Shown: positions 27,122 to 37,057, numbered from the stretch's first letter. The stretch: 64,000 nt of DNA from Pseudomonadales bacterium (GCA_028283025.1 JAPYNO010000127.1:1-64000), one strand, 5' to 3'. Program-made: numbers and translations. Notes: generated by a model not told the origin, from the letters alone.

Positions 27122-27197
27122 CAACGCAATTGCCTTAAGGGAGATGCCGCAGATTGACGAAGGTGCCGTGCCATGTTTCTGGTGTGCGCCCTCCCGC

Positions 27198-27710
27198 TTA
27201 GCTTGGCTTCAACGTCAAGGGCAATCCGGCGACCATGAACTCCACTCGCCCGCACACAGCGGCGACTTCTCGATTCAGCAAGCCTTGGGCATCACGAAAA
27301 TCGCGGCCCACGCGGGTTTCTGGAACCAAGCCCATGCCGACTTCGTTGGAAACGAGGATGACCGGGCAGGGGGCATTGGTAACAGCGGCGGTGAGCGCCT
27401 CGGTGTGCGCGCGAATATCGCAGCCCTGATGCAAGCAATTTGCCAGCCAAAGTGTGAGGCAATCGACGACGATGACTCGGTTGGAAGCCGTCTCTGTGAC
27501 CATCACTTCAGCCAAATCAACGGCCGCCTCGACGGTCCTGAAATCCGCGCCCCGCTCGCTTCGGTGGCGCTCTATGCGCTCGGCCATCTCGGCATCCAAC
27601 GCGGCGGCAGTGGCGATGAAGACCCGTTCTCCGTCAATGTTGCGGGCAAGTTGCAAGGCCCTGTGGCTTTTGCCTGATCGGGCACCGCCAACGACCAAGG
27701 TCGTGTTCAT
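27198..27710 (-). CDS. cobU: Adenosylcobinamide kinase/guanylyltransferase
   Basis: 170 aa from ATG 27710; a longer frame begins at 27737. The P-loop LVVGGARSGKSHRALQLA, the segment ERIERHRSERGADFRTVE with the guanylylated His region, and VIVVDCLTLWLANCL and VSNEVGMGLVPE are all typical of CobU/CobP. It phosphorylates adenosylcobinamide and transfers GMP to give adenosylcobinamide-GDP. It is the only cobalamin gene here on the minus strand, divergent from cobT with a very short gap, and its 3' end faces the broken hsdR. Confidence 0.93.
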   Translation of the reverse strand: MNTTLVVGGARSGKSHRALQLARNIDGERVFIATAAALDAEMAERIERHRSERGADFRTVEAAVDLAEVMVTETASNRVIVVDCLTLWLANCLHQGCDIRAHTEALTAAVTNAPCPVILVSNEVGMGLVPETRVGRDFRDAQGLLNREVAAVCGRVEFMVAGLPLTLKPS

Positions 27711-27769
27711 GTCCCACCCGCCGTTCAAATTGCGCACAATACGCCAGTTAGCGCGGTCAACAGTGTGCT

Positions 27770-28801
27770 ATGCCAGTGAATCAAACAAACGACTTGCACC
27801 GAGCAATTTGGGAGGCTATCAACGGCAAGACCAAGCCGGTCGGCTCACTCGGCAGACTCGAAGCGCTTGCGGCGCAAATTGCGTCGGTTCAACAGACGCT
27901 GACGCCCTCCGCGAAGCGCTGCAAATTAACGGTTTTCGCTGCCGACCACGGCATTACCGAGGCTGGCGTGTCCGTCTTTCCGCAGGAAGTGACGCGGCAG
28001 ATGCTTGGTAATTTTCTGGCCGGAGGCGCCGCCGCCAATGTTCTCGCGCAAGCACTCGGAGTCGAATTCGCAATTGTTGACGCGGGCGTTCGGGAGCCGA
28101 CCATTGAACACACCGAGCTTCTTTCCCGGCGCATCGGCAACGGCACTCAGAACTCGGTTGAGCGTCCGGCGATGTCGGCGCAGCAGTTTCAGCGCGCGCT
28201 CGATGCGGGCACGACGATCGGCGGTCAGGACGATCACGAGGTCGCCTGCTATGGTGAGATGGGCATTGCCAACACATCGTCAGCGAGTCTCGTGGCAGCC
28301 AAGCTGCTTAATCTGCCCGTTGCCCAGCTAGCCGGGCGGGGAACAGGTCTTGACGACAGTGGATTCGCCAGAAAGCAGCGTGTGTTGACAGCGGCGGCGA
28401 GGCGAACACCAGATCCTCTCGAGCCGGCGGCGGCGATGCGCGAATACGGAGGCTTTGAGACCGTGATGCTGACGGGTGCCATCATGGGCGCCGCCGCATC
28501 CGGCAAGTTGGTGCTCGTTGATGGCTTTATCGCTACGGTTTCCGCGCTGGCGGCGCTGCGTCTGATGCCGGAAGCGAGGCCGAATCTCGTGTTCGCGCAC
28601 CGCTCGGCGGAAACAGGCCATACCATTGTCCTGAAGGCGCTTGACGCAGAGCCCTTGCTTGATTTGGACATGCGCCTTGGCGAAGGCACCGGCGCCCTGC
28701 TCGCTTGGCCGCTGGTGCGAGCGGCGGCAGCCATGCTGAGCGACATGGCCAGCTTTGAATCGGCTGGCGTCAGCAGCCACGCATCGCCCACTCTCAAGTG
28801 A
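27770..28801 (+). CDS. cobT: Nicotinate-nucleotide:dimethylbenzimidazole phosphoribosyltransferase
   Basis: 343 aa. The conserved segments KPVGSLGRLEALAAQIASVQ, VFAADHGITEAGVSVFPQEV, GEMGIANTSSASLVAAKL, GRGTGLDDSGFARK and the C-terminal MRLGEGTGALLAWPL (containing the catalytic Glu) identify CobT. It activates the lower ligand as alpha-ribazole phosphate. It heads the second cobalamin run (cobT-cobS-cobC-cobO). Only about 30-60 bp separate it from cobU, leaving no space for a riboswitch. Its stop overlaps the cobS start (GTGA). Confidence 0.95.
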   Translation: MPVNQTNDLHRAIWEAINGKTKPVGSLGRLEALAAQIASVQQTLTPSAKRCKLTVFAADHGITEAGVSVFPQEVTRQMLGNFLAGGAAANVLAQALGVEFAIVDAGVREPTIEHTELLSRRIGNGTQNSVERPAMSAQQFQRALDAGTTIGGQDDHEVACYGEMGIANTSSASLVAAKLLNLPVAQLAGRGTGLDDSGFARKQRVLTAAARRTPDPLEPAAAMREYGGFETVMLTGAIMGAAASGKLVLVDGFIATVSALAALRLMPEARPNLVFAHRSAETGHTIVLKALDAEPLLDLDMRLGEGTGALLAWPLVRAAAAMLSDMASFESAGVSSHASPTLK

Positions 28802-29625
28802 AGCTTGCGGTCTCTAGAGAGCTAGGCGCCTTCGCCCTGGCTGTACAGTTCCTCACCCGGCTGCCGGTTGCGGCTATTCAGTCCGCTGACGCCACCGAGC
28901 TCGCTGCCTCCGTGCGCTACTATCCACTGGTCGGCAGCTTGATCGGCGGCTTTGGTGCCGCCACATTCTGGTTCGCCAATCTTGCGCTCCCAGGAACGTT
29001 GGCGGTTCTGCTTGCTGTTGCCGCGTGCCTACTATTGACTGGCGCGTTGCACGAGGACGGTCTTGCTGACACCTTCGACGGCTTGGGCACCCAGCTCATC
29101 AAGACTGGACAATTGGCTGATCGCGATGGCGCCGAGAACGCGCACCGTGCGGCGAGCTTGGCCGTCATGCGCGACAGCCGCCTCGGCACCTTTGGTGCCG
29201 CAGCGCTGATACTGATGCTAGCCATGCGCGTTGCCGCCCTCGCGAGCCTTGAACCCTTGCCGCTCTGCGTGGCGCTGATTGCCGGAGGCGGACTGTCTCG
29301 CCTGTCGTGCATCGTCACCATGCAGACCAGTGCCTATGTGCGTGAACGCGGCATTGCCACGCCGCTCGCCCAGCGCTTGACGCCAGCGGGTTGGCTTGTG
29401 ACCGTCGTCACCGGGCTGGCGCTGCTTGCAATGCTGTTTTGGCCGCTCACAACGATGACGGTCCTGTGTGCTGTCTTCGGCGCGGTGCTCGGTCACGCCT
29501 TGATGCGGCTCGCCTACGAGCGTCGGCTGCGCGGCTACACCGGCGATACCCTTGGCGCCGTGCAACAGACGAGCGAAATCGGCCTCTATCTGGGCATTTG
29601 CGTGGGAGTCGGTATATGGGACTGA
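28798..29625 (+). CDS. cobS: Adenosylcobinamide-GDP ribazoletransferase (cobalamin synthase)
   Basis: 275 aa membrane enzyme with several hydrophobic helices. AVQFLTRLPVAA near the start, GALHEDGLADTFDGLGT with the metal-binding acidic residues, and RDSRLGTFGAAALILML are hallmark motifs. It joins adenosylcobinamide-GDP with alpha-ribazole (phosphate) in the inner membrane. GTG start overlaps the cobT stop; the end overlaps cobC by 10 bp. Confidence 0.94.
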   Translation: MKLAVSRELGAFALAVQFLTRLPVAAIQSADATELAASVRYYPLVGSLIGGFGAATFWFANLALPGTLAVLLAVAACLLLTGALHEDGLADTFDGLGTQLIKTGQLADRDGAENAHRAASLAVMRDSRLGTFGAAALILMLAMRVAALASLEPLPLCVALIAGGGLSRLSCIVTMQTSAYVRERGIATPLAQRLTPAGWLVTVVTGLALLAMLFWPLTTMTVLCAVFGAVLGHALMRLAYERRLRGYTGDTLGAVQQTSEIGLYLGICVGVGIWD

Positions 29626-30152
29626 TTCTGGTGCGCCACACGCGACCCGACATGCCCACAGACTTTTGCTATGGACGTCTGGATGTTGGGCTGCCGAACA
29701 CCTTTCAAGAGGAGGCAGCCGTAGTGCATCGCAACTTACCTGCCGTGGGCCGGGTGGTTTCCAGCCCCTTGCAACGCTGCCGCAACCTGGCACAGTTCAT
29801 CGCCCGCAAGCGCGGCCTGCCGCTGGATATTGATGCACGCCTCGTCGAGATGGACTTCGGCACTTGGGAGGGGCGCCCCTGGTCGCAACTGCCGAGAGCG
29901 GAGCTTGAAGCTTGGTCGCAAGACTTCATGCACGCCCGCCCGCACGGCGGTGAAAGCGTGGCGATGCTCAAAGACCGCGCCATCGGCGCCCTCGCCGACT
30001 GGTCGCAGCGACAGGAATGCATCGCGGTCGTGACGCACCTAGGCATCATCAAAGCGGCCTGCGCCGGGACAGGTGTTGAAGCGCAGCATTTCGCTGTTTC
30101 GGTCGATTTTGGTGGCATTATGGCACTCCCCGACAACGAACAGTCACCATGA
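29616..30152 (+). CDS. cobC: Histidine phosphatase, probable alpha-ribazole phosphatase
   Basis: 178 aa from ATG 29616, which lies inside the cobS end. It has the phosphoglycerate-mutase-like catalytic motif LVRHTRP near the N-terminus, SSPLQRCRNLAQFI, the general acid in EMDFGTWEGRPW, and the second His in VVTHLGIIK. In a cobT-cobS context this is most likely CobC, which removes phosphate from alpha-ribazole phosphate or adenosylcobalamin phosphate. Its stop overlaps the next start (ATGA). Confidence 0.83.
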   Translation: MGLILVRHTRPDMPTDFCYGRLDVGLPNTFQEEAAVVHRNLPAVGRVVSSPLQRCRNLAQFIARKRGLPLDIDARLVEMDFGTWEGRPWSQLPRAELEAWSQDFMHARPHGGESVAMLKDRAIGALADWSQRQECIAVVTHLGIIKAACAGTGVEAQHFAVSVDFGGIMALPDNEQSP

Positions 30153-30751
30153 CCGAAGCGCAACGTCACAAGGAAAAAATGCAAGCCCAGCAGGCTGTCC
30201 ATCGCAAGCGGGTGCAGGCCGCATCAGCGGCGCAGCGAGGTCTGGTGCTCGTCTATACCGGCGAGGGCAAGGGCAAGTCGAGTTCTGCCTTTGGCGTCAT
30301 CGCACGAGCACTTGGCTGGGGACAGAAAGTCGGCGTGGTGCAATTTATCAAGGGCGCTTGGAAAACTGGGGAACGCCAGTTCTTTGCAAAATTCCCAGAT
30401 CAATTGGATTGGCACACCATGGGCGAAGGCTTCACCTGGGATACCCAAGACCTCGACCGGGACACCGCCACCGCCCAATCCGCGTTCGCAAAAGCGCGCG
30501 CCATGCTAGAGAGCGACGACTATGACCTGATGGTTCTCGATGAGATCAACATCGCGTTGCGCTGTGACTTTTTGGCGGAAGATGATGTCATTGAAGGCTT
30601 GCAGGCCCGTGCCAAACGCACCAGCGTCATTCTCACCGGGCGCGATGCCAAGCCGGGCATCTGCGACTATGCCGACCTCGTCAGCGAGATGCGCGCCATC
30701 AAGCATCCGTTTGATGCCGGCATCAAGGCCGTTCGCGGCATCGATTTCTGA
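30149..30751 (+). CDS. cobO: Corrinoid adenosyltransferase (CobA/CobO/BtuR type)
   Basis: 200 aa. VLVYTGEGKGKSSSAFGVIA is the reversed-P-loop-like ATP site of this family; GQKVGVVQFIKGAW, DLMVLDEINIAL and ILTGRDAKPGICDYADLVSE complete the signature. It transfers the adenosyl group of ATP to the cobalt of corrinoids. A charged N-terminal helix of ~30 residues precedes the core, as in many homologues. Last gene of the coupled cobT-cobS-cobC-cobO run; 123 bp separate it from the siderophore receptor gene. Confidence 0.94.
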   Translation: MTEAQRHKEKMQAQQAVHRKRVQAASAAQRGLVLVYTGEGKGKSSSAFGVIARALGWGQKVGVVQFIKGAWKTGERQFFAKFPDQLDWHTMGEGFTWDTQDLDRDTATAQSAFAKARAMLESDDYDLMVLDEINIALRCDFLAEDDVIEGLQARAKRTSVILTGRDAKPGICDYADLVSEMRAIKHPFDAGIKAVRGIDF

Positions 30752-30815
30752 TTCCTAGCGAACTCGCCGCGAAGCGCACAACATCCTGCTTGCGCGTCAG
30801 CGGCGCGAAGGGCTG

Positions 30816-30862
30816 TTGACAAACGCAATCATAAATGCAAGTATGAATCATTCTCATTTATA
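30816..30862 (+). promoter_or_regulatory. Promoter with Fur box before the siderophore receptor
   Basis: A consensus -35 TTGACA lies at 30816-30821. A -10 element is weak and would fall near 30839-30845. The segment TATGAATCATTCTCATTTAT (30842-30861) resembles a Fur box (reverse complement contains AATGAGAATGATTCA). Fur-iron binding here would block the -10 region and repress the receptor when iron is plentiful. Inferred from pattern and from the gene it controls. Confidence 0.65.
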
Positions 30863-30874
30863 AGGAGTCCGCCC

Positions 30875-32983
30875 ATGGGCAGATGTCGTTTTGTCGTTTG
30901 CTTGGCTGTGCTGTGCGCATTGGCGCCTTTCGCACAGGCCGAGCAGCAGGAATCCACGCTTGAAGAGATCGTCGTCGTTGCAAAGTATTTATATGCTGAT
31001 CGCGTCAATGCCCTCAAGACACCAACCCCCATCCTCAATGTGCCGCAGAGCCTTTCAATCGTGACGGCCGAGCAGATTGCGCTGCAAGGCTTCACGAGCA
31101 TCGGCGACATTATTGACTACACGCCCGGGGTCAGCAATTCCCAAGGCGAAGGACATCGCGATGCCGTCGTCTTTCGCGGCGTGCGCTCAACAGCCGACTT
31201 CTTTATCGATGGCGCGCGCGACGATGTCCAGTATTACCGCCCGCTCTACAATTTGGAGCAAGTCGAAATCCTACGCGGGCCGAATGCGCTTCTTTTTGGG
31301 CGCGGCGGCACGGGTGGCATCCTCAATCGCGTCACGAAAAAGGGCGTGATCGGCGAAACGTTCACAGGCTTTTCCGCCGGTGTCGGCACATTCGGCGAAA
31401 TTGATGCTCAGATCGACAGCAACTTCTCGACGGGAGATCACTCGGCCTATCGCATCAATGCCTTCTATGAACGCCTCAACAACCACCGCGATGCCTATGA
31501 GGGGGATCGTGTCGGCGTCAATCCGACCGCCAAATTCGAGTTCGGCGCGGCCACAACGCTTGATCTTGCCTATGAGTACGTTGACCACCAGCGGTTCATT
31601 GATCGCGGCGTTCCGACTGGCGCAGACGGACAGCCGGTGAAGGCGTTCAAGGACATTGTGTTTGGCGACCCGGAACTCAACACCACCGAGATCACTGCGC
31701 ATTTGTTCCGCGCCGCCTTGCAGCATGACTTCAGCGCGAATCTCAAAGGCAACTTGAGCGCGTTCTATGGCGACTACGACAAGCTGTATCAGAATTTCTA
31801 CGCCTCCGGCTATGATCAGAGCAACACGCCGGAGCAGGTGACGCTCGACGGTTATGTAGACACCACCGATCGTCAGAACGTCATCTTGTCAGGCAACCTG
31901 ATTGCCGAAATGACCACGGGGCCGTTGTCTCACACCCTCATCGCTGGCGCTGAAGTCATCGACACCAATTCTGATCAAGATCGATTCAATTCGTTCTGGA
32001 GCACAACATCCGACGACAACGAGGTCTTCTCAATTGCCGAGCCCCTGCAACTTCATGCAGGTCTTGGCGTCAATGCATCCGGCATTGCGACAACAAACAG
32101 CTTCACCGCCGACCTCAATGACGACACGCGAGTCGGCATCGATGTATTTTCGGCCTACATCCAAGACGAGATTGAGGTCTCAAGCAATGTGCATGTGATC
32201 ATCGGCGCCCGCTATGATCGCTTTGATATCAACGTCTTTAATGTCCCGGCAGCCGAAACAAGGCACAGGCGGGATGAGGAAGTCACGCCGCGCCTTGGCA
32301 TCGTCTTCAAGCCGAGGGAGAATGTTTCACTGTATGCGAGCTATAGCGAGTCCTTCCTGCCAAGAAGCGGCGAACAGTTTGCCAACATCAACGGCCAGAA
32401 TGACCGCCTTGAGCCAAACACCTTCACCAATCTGGAAGCGGGCGTGAAGTGGGATTTTGATCGCGCTTTGAGCCTCACCGCCGCAGTTTTTGAGATCGAG
32501 CAACGCTCACCCCAAGTCGCCGACAACGACCCTTCAACGCTTGATGTGATCGACTCTGAAATCTCGGGCTTCGAGGCGCAGATCAAGGGACAAGCTTCTC
32601 GCAATTGGTTTGTCTCGGCCGGATACAGCTATCTCGACGGCGAGCAGGTCAATCGAGCGGGCGCAACAGGCTTGCGTCCGCGCGAGTTGCCTGAGCATTC
32701 GTTCTCCTTGTACAACCGCCTACAAATCTCAGAAAAGTTTGCGCTTGGCCTCGGCCTGACGCATCAGGAGAAAAGCTTCATCAACAACGGCAATAGCGCT
32801 GTCCTGCCAAGCTACACGCGGTTTGATGCGTGCGCCTACTATCAGCTCTCAGACAAGATTGAGTTGCAACTCAATATCGAGAACTTGACGGACGAACTCT
32901 ACTTTCCGCACTCGCACAGCACGCATCAGGCGAGCGTCGGGGCGCCGCTCAATGCGCGCTTGACGATTGCGAGCCGGTTCTAA
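30875..32983 (+). CDS. TonB-dependent siderophore receptor
   Basis: 702 aa; ATG with AAGGAG upstream. A signal peptide ends at about ...FAQA. The TonB box region is LEEIVVVAKYLY, and the plug contains PILNVPQSLSIVTAEQI, VVFRGVRSTADFFIDGARDD and VEILRGPNALLFGRGG, which is the wording of catecholate/hydroxamate siderophore receptors rather than BtuB. The barrel ends in ...TIASRF. The Fur box upstream supports an iron-chelate substrate, though its neighbours are cobalamin genes. The last 35 bp overlap the 3' end of parB on the other strand. Confidence 0.88.
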   Translation: MGRCRFVVCLAVLCALAPFAQAEQQESTLEEIVVVAKYLYADRVNALKTPTPILNVPQSLSIVTAEQIALQGFTSIGDIIDYTPGVSNSQGEGHRDAVVFRGVRSTADFFIDGARDDVQYYRPLYNLEQVEILRGPNALLFGRGGTGGILNRVTKKGVIGETFTGFSAGVGTFGEIDAQIDSNFSTGDHSAYRINAFYERLNNHRDAYEGDRVGVNPTAKFEFGAATTLDLAYEYVDHQRFIDRGVPTGADGQPVKAFKDIVFGDPELNTTEITAHLFRAALQHDFSANLKGNLSAFYGDYDKLYQNFYASGYDQSNTPEQVTLDGYVDTTDRQNVILSGNLIAEMTTGPLSHTLIAGAEVIDTNSDQDRFNSFWSTTSDDNEVFSIAEPLQLHAGLGVNASGIATTNSFTADLNDDTRVGIDVFSAYIQDEIEVSSNVHVIIGARYDRFDINVFNVPAAETRHRRDEEVTPRLGIVFKPRENVSLYASYSESFLPRSGEQFANINGQNDRLEPNTFTNLEAGVKWDFDRALSLTAAVFEIEQRSPQVADNDPSTLDVIDSEISGFEAQIKGQASRNWFVSAGYSYLDGEQVNRAGATGLRPRELPEHSFSLYNRLQISEKFALGLGLTHQEKSFINNGNSAVLPSYTRFDACAYYQLSDKIELQLNIENLTDELYFPHSHSTHQASVGAPLNARLTIASRF

Positions 32984-33839
32984 TCCGGCGCAAAATCCCG
33001 TCAAGCACATTGAGCGAAGAATACTGAATGACCAGCCGCCCCTTGCCGCGCTTGCCTGTGCGTATGCTCACCTTGGCAGCAAGGTGCTCGCCGAGCTCGC
33101 GTTCGAGAATCAGTGTGTCCGGATCCTTGTCCTCGCGCTTTGCAGCGTCTCCGACATCAGCGCTTCGCAGGCGATCGACTAGCGCCTCAGTCTGACGAAC
33201 CGAAAGTGCTCGCATCGCCACCTCTTTGGCGGCACTGATCTGCGACCCTTCGGAGAGCCCAAGCAGCACCTTGCCGTGACCTTCGCTTAAATCTCCGGCT
33301 TCGAGCAGGGCCTTGACCTCCGGCTCAAGCGTGCGCAGCCGCATCAGGTTCGCGACCTTGGCGCGCGACAAGCCAACAGCCTCGGACACCGCCTGTTGCG
33401 TGAGATGATGTTCGCTCATCAATTGATACAGCCCTTCGGCCTGCTCGAGTGGTCGCAGATCAACGCGCTGCATGTTCTCGACGAGCGCGACGGCCCTTGC
33501 CTGGGCATCGTCCACATCGCGAATCAAGGCCGGAATCTGCGTCAGCCCCGCTTGCTGCGCGGCCCGCCAGCGCCGCTCGCCAGCGACAATCTCATAGGCT
33601 TCATAAGCGCTTTCGCCAACGGAGCGCAGCAGCACGGGCTCAAGAATGCCTTGTTTTCGGATCGAATCGGCGAGCGCGGCGAGCTCAGACTCACCAAAAT
33701 GCCGCCGCGGCTGTCCGCTGTTTCGCCGAATGAGATCGATCGGCACCTGTTTGAGTCGGCCTTCCAAAGGCTCCGGCGATTCCCGACCTGCGAGCAGGGC
33801 ATCCAGGCCTCGCCCCAATCCGCGCTTGGTCGCATTCAT
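32949..33839 (-). CDS. parB: Chromosome partition protein ParB
   Basis: 296 aa from ATG 33839, whose ATGA overlaps the parA stop. N-terminal RGLGRGLDALLAG, then VPIDLIRRNSGQPRRHFGES, the CTP-binding ERRWRAAQQAGL motif (GERRWRA), and the helix-turn-helix TQQAVSEAVGLSRAKVANLM. The C-terminal dimerisation segment is LVIQYSSLNVLDGILRRI. It loads on parS and spreads by CTP-dependent clamping. A matching parS palindrome lies at 45216-45231. The final residues are encoded over the receptor's 3' end. Confidence 0.95.
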   Translation of the reverse strand: MNATKRGLGRGLDALLAGRESPEPLEGRLKQVPIDLIRRNSGQPRRHFGESELAALADSIRKQGILEPVLLRSVGESAYEAYEIVAGERRWRAAQQAGLTQIPALIRDVDDAQARAVALVENMQRVDLRPLEQAEGLYQLMSEHHLTQQAVSEAVGLSRAKVANLMRLRTLEPEVKALLEAGDLSEGHGKVLLGLSEGSQISAAKEVAMRALSVRQTEALVDRLRSADVGDAAKREDKDPDTLILERELGEHLAAKVSIRTGKRGKGRLVIQYSSLNVLDGILRRIRTGSQSSSAH

Positions 33840-34606
33840 AAGCAACGCCTCCGATACTCCACCGCAAGCGCCTGATAGGCGATCGCGCCTTTCGAGGACG
33901 CATCATAAACTGTCGCTGGCTCGCCATGGCTCGGCGCTTCGGCGAGACGCACGTTGCGCGGAATCACCGTCCTCAACAACAGACGGTCAAAGTAGCGCAC
34001 AAGCTGCCTTGAGACATCGCGCGTTAAATTGCTGCGCGGGTCGTACATGGTACGCAGTATGCCGTCTATCTCAAGCGCTGGGTTGACGGCATCACGCACC
34101 ATGTCGATGGTGTCGAGCAAGGCCGACAAGCCTTCGAGCGCATAGTATTCGCACTGCATCGGAATGATGACCCCAGCCGCCGCACCGAGGCCGTTGATGG
34201 AGAGCTGATTGAGCGTCGGCGGACAGTCAATCAACACGACTTCATAGTCGCCGCGCACAGACGCAAGCGCAGACTTGAGTCTGGTTTGCGGCGAATCCAA
34301 GGCTTGCAGCGCGATGTCCATCCCCGTCATATCGCTATGCGCCGGCAAGAGGTCAACGCCCGCCGCCAAGCCGGTCAGCCGAATTTCGCAGATTGGCACA
34401 TCTTCAACGAGCGCTTCATAGAGGCTTGCGCGCAAGTCGCTCGGCTGCACGCCGAAACCGAGCGTCGCATTCGCCTGCGGATCGAGGTCCACAAGCAGGG
34501 CGCGCTTGCCAAGCTGCGAAAGTGCAGCCGCCAGATTGACGGCAGTGGTCGTCTTCCCCACTCCGCCTTTTTGATTGATGATGCACACTGCCCGCGCTGT
34601 ATTCAT
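33836..34606 (-). CDS. parA: Chromosome partition ATPase ParA (Soj)
   Basis: 256 aa. The deviant Walker A INQKGGVGKTTTAVNLAAAL, switch DLDPQANATLGFG and VVLIDCPPTLNQLSINGLGA are standard for chromosomal ParA. No N-terminal DNA-binding extension is present, as expected for the Soj type. Overlaps rsmG and parB by ATGA junctions, forming a coupled run. Works with ParB-parS to segregate the origin. Confidence 0.95.
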   Translation of the reverse strand: MNTARAVCIINQKGGVGKTTTAVNLAAALSQLGKRALLVDLDPQANATLGFGVQPSDLRASLYEALVEDVPICEIRLTGLAAGVDLLPAHSDMTGMDIALQALDSPQTRLKSALASVRGDYEVVLIDCPPTLNQLSINGLGAAAGVIIPMQCEYYALEGLSALLDTIDMVRDAVNPALEIDGILRTMYDPRSNLTRDVSRQLVRYFDRLLLRTVIPRNVRLAEAPSHGEPATVYDASSKGAIAYQALAVEYRRRCL

Positions 34607-35181
34607 CCCGCTCGTCCTGGCAAAGCGCAGACTGAACGGCCGTCAATCATTTCCGGCAGCCGCGCGTGCTGCCGACCTACGAACAGAACCACCCGACCGT
34701 TCGGCTTGACCAAGCGAGCAAGAATTCGCAAGGCCTGCTGTGGTTTCATAAATGCGCGAGCGAGCGCCGTGTCGAAGCCTGATGCCTGCTCGATTTCGCG
34801 GGCATCCGCTTCGAGCACTTCCAGATTCGTCAGCCCAAGGCGCGTCTTAACGAGGCGCAGGAAATCGCAGCGTCGAGAGGCTCGTTCGATGAGGGTCATC
34901 CGCCTTGACGTGTCGGCAATAGCGAGCGGAACGCCTGGCAGCCCTGCTCCTGAGCCAACATCCGCAAGCATTGTGCCCTCGATCAACCGAAGCGCTCGCA
35001 GGCTATCCTTGAGGTGTTGGCGCAGAATGTCCCTTGCGTCGCCCTCGCGCCGCGAGAGTAGGTTGAATCGCTTGTTGGCGGCTTCCAACATGGCGGCAAA
35101 GTCTCGCAAGCGCTCAATCTGTCCGGCGTCTAATGCGAGACCGAGCGTGTCTGCTTGGGACTTGATCCTAAGCCGCGACAT
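34603..35181 (-). CDS. rsmG: 16S rRNA (guanine-N7) methyltransferase RsmG
   Basis: 192 aa. [20 protein letters not shown], the SAM motif [32 protein letters not shown] and [11 protein letters not shown] match GidB/RsmG. It methylates G527 of 16S rRNA in E. coli numbering. Its start overlaps the 3' end of mnmG by 14 bp, in the usual gidA-gidB order near the origin. Confidence 0.94.
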   Translation of the reverse strand: MSRLRIKSQADTLGLALDAGQIERLRDFAAMLEAANKRFNLLSRREGDARDILRQHLKDSLRALRLIEGTMLADVGSGAGLPGVPLAIADTSRRMTLIERASRRCDFLRLVKTRLGLTNLEVLEADAREIEQASGFDTALARAFMKPQQALRILARLVKPNGRVVLFVGRQHARLPEMIDGRSVCALPGRAG

Positions 35182-37057
35182 CCCGCTTCAAGTACACCAA
35201 GAGTATTGACAGCGCCGCTGGCGTCATGCCATCAATGCGCGCCGCTTCCGCAAGATTGGCAGGTGCGTGCGCGCTCAGCTTCTCGGCGAGCTCTGCGGAA
35301 AGGCCGCTGATCGTGTGGTAGTTGAACGCCTTTGGTATCGGCGTTGCCTCGCGCGCCTTGAGCTGTTCGATCTCCCGCTCCATACGCGGGATGTAGCCAG
35401 CGTAGCTCGCTTCAATCTTCACCTGCTCCCAGTCTTGCGGCAGGGCATCGGGCTTGTCGTTCGCCGCACTCATCGCTTGCAAGCCTGCACACAGCTGATC
35501 CGCCCCGACCTCCGGCCGCCGCAAGAGGTCAAACGCGCTGATGTCATTGGTGATTTTGCTGCCGCTCATTGCTTCTATGCGCTTCGCTGGCGCCGAGTTC
35601 GGAGTGATTCGTGTCTTGCGCAAGGTGCCGGTTAGGCCGCTCACGCGCTGCTGGCGCGCGTTGTAGACGTGCCAACGTTCATCACTCACAAGGCCGAGCT
35701 CGCGGCCTTTGGGTGTGAGGCGCGCATCGGCATTGTCCTCGCGTAAGAGCACTCGATATTCGGCCCGACTCGTGAACATGCGATAGGGTTCGGTCACGCC
35801 TTGCGTGACAAGATCGTCAACAAGCACACCGATATAGGCATCTCGACGAGACGGCGCCCACGGTTCTCGACCCGCAACCTGCCCGGCCGCATTGATACCG
35901 GCGAGCAAGCCCTGCGCCGCGGCTTCTTCATAGCCGGTCGTGCCGTTGATTTGGCCAGCCAAGAACAGCCCTTTGATGCGCCGTGTCTCAAGCCATGGCG
36001 TGAGTCCGCGTGGGTCAAGAAAATCGTATTCGATCGCGTAGCCTGGCCGCGTGATGTGCGCGGCCTCGCAGCCCCTGATGCTGCGCACCAAGGCAAGCTG
36101 GACATCAAAGGGCAGGCTCGTCGAGATGCCGTTTGGATAATATTCGTGCGTCTCCAAGCCTTCAGGCTCCATGAAGATCTGGTGCGATGCGCGCGCGGCG
36201 AAACGCACCACCTTGTCCTCGATCGATGGGCAATAGCGCGGCCCGACACCTTCGATGCGCCCGCCATAGAGCGGCGAGTCGCCGAATGCAGCGCGGATGA
36301 TGTCGTGGGTATGTTGGTTTGTTGCGGTGATATGGCAAGGCTTCTGCGTTGGATGCGCATCGCTGGTGCCGAGAAACGACATGACAGGCAAAGGCGCATC
36401 GCTTGGCTGCACCGTCATGCGATCAAGTTCCATGCTGCGACCGTCAAGACGAGGCGGTGTTCCGGTCTTCAAACGCCCTACTTGAAACCCAAGTTCGCGC
36501 AGCCTTGCGGCAAGCTGCGTTGCGGGTCGCTCTCCCGCCCGACCGCCTGCATGACTCGCCCGCCCGACATGAATGATGCCGCCGAGGAATGTCCCTGTGG
36601 TCAGTACCACAGTCTTGGCGCCATAGGTGATGCCCAAGGCTGTTTCCACCGCAACGACGCGCCCATCTTCAAAAATAAGATTCACGACCTCCTGCTGAAC
36701 GAGGCGCAAGTTGGCCTGCCGCTCAACAGCCGCACGAACGGCGGTACGGTACAGCCCCCTGTCCGCCTGCGCGCGCGTCGCCCGCACTGCGGCACCCTTG
36801 CTAGCATTGAGCACACGAAACTGAATGCCTGCCGCATCCGCAGCCATTGCCATGATGCCGCCGAGCGCATCGACCTCGCGCACAAGGTGACTTTTGCCAA
36901 TGCCGCCAATTGCCGGGTTGCACGACATTTGTCCTATCGTTTCAATGCTTTGCGTGATGAGCAGCGTATCAGCGCCCATGCGCGCAGCCGCGCACGCCGC
37001 CTCCACGCCAGCGTGGCCTGCACCAATGACAATGATTTCGGCGGTCAGTCCGACCAC
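35168..37057 (-). CDS. mnmG: tRNA U34 carboxymethylaminomethyl modification enzyme MnmG
   Basis: 629 aa, GTG start. FAD site [20 protein letters not shown], the family motifs [20 protein letters not shown] and [13 protein letters not shown], and the C-terminal helical domain ([20 protein letters not shown]) are intact. With MnmE it forms the complex that modifies the wobble uridine of several tRNAs. Normal length for the family. Located between rsmG and mnmE as in many gammaproteobacteria. Confidence 0.96.
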   Translation of the reverse strand: MVGLTAEIIVIGAGHAGVEAACAAARMGADTLLITQSIETIGQMSCNPAIGGIGKSHLVREVDALGGIMAMAADAAGIQFRVLNASKGAAVRATRAQADRGLYRTAVRAAVERQANLRLVQQEVVNLIFEDGRVVAVETALGITYGAKTVVLTTGTFLGGIIHVGRASHAGGRAGERPATQLAARLRELGFQVGRLKTGTPPRLDGRSMELDRMTVQPSDAPLPVMSFLGTSDAHPTQKPCHITATNQHTHDIIRAAFGDSPLYGGRIEGVGPRYCPSIEDKVVRFAARASHQIFMEPEGLETHEYYPNGISTSLPFDVQLALVRSIRGCEAAHITRPGYAIEYDFLDPRGLTPWLETRRIKGLFLAGQINGTTGYEEAAAQGLLAGINAAGQVAGREPWAPSRRDAYIGVLVDDLVTQGVTEPYRMFTSRAEYRVLLREDNADARLTPKGRELGLVSDERWHVYNARQQRVSGLTGTLRKTRITPNSAPAKRIEAMSGSKITNDISAFDLLRRPEVGADQLCAGLQAMSAANDKPDALPQDWEQVKIEASYAGYIPRMEREIEQLKAREATPIPKAFNYHTISGLSAELAEKLSAHAPANLAEAARIDGMTPAALSILLVYLKRDVAA

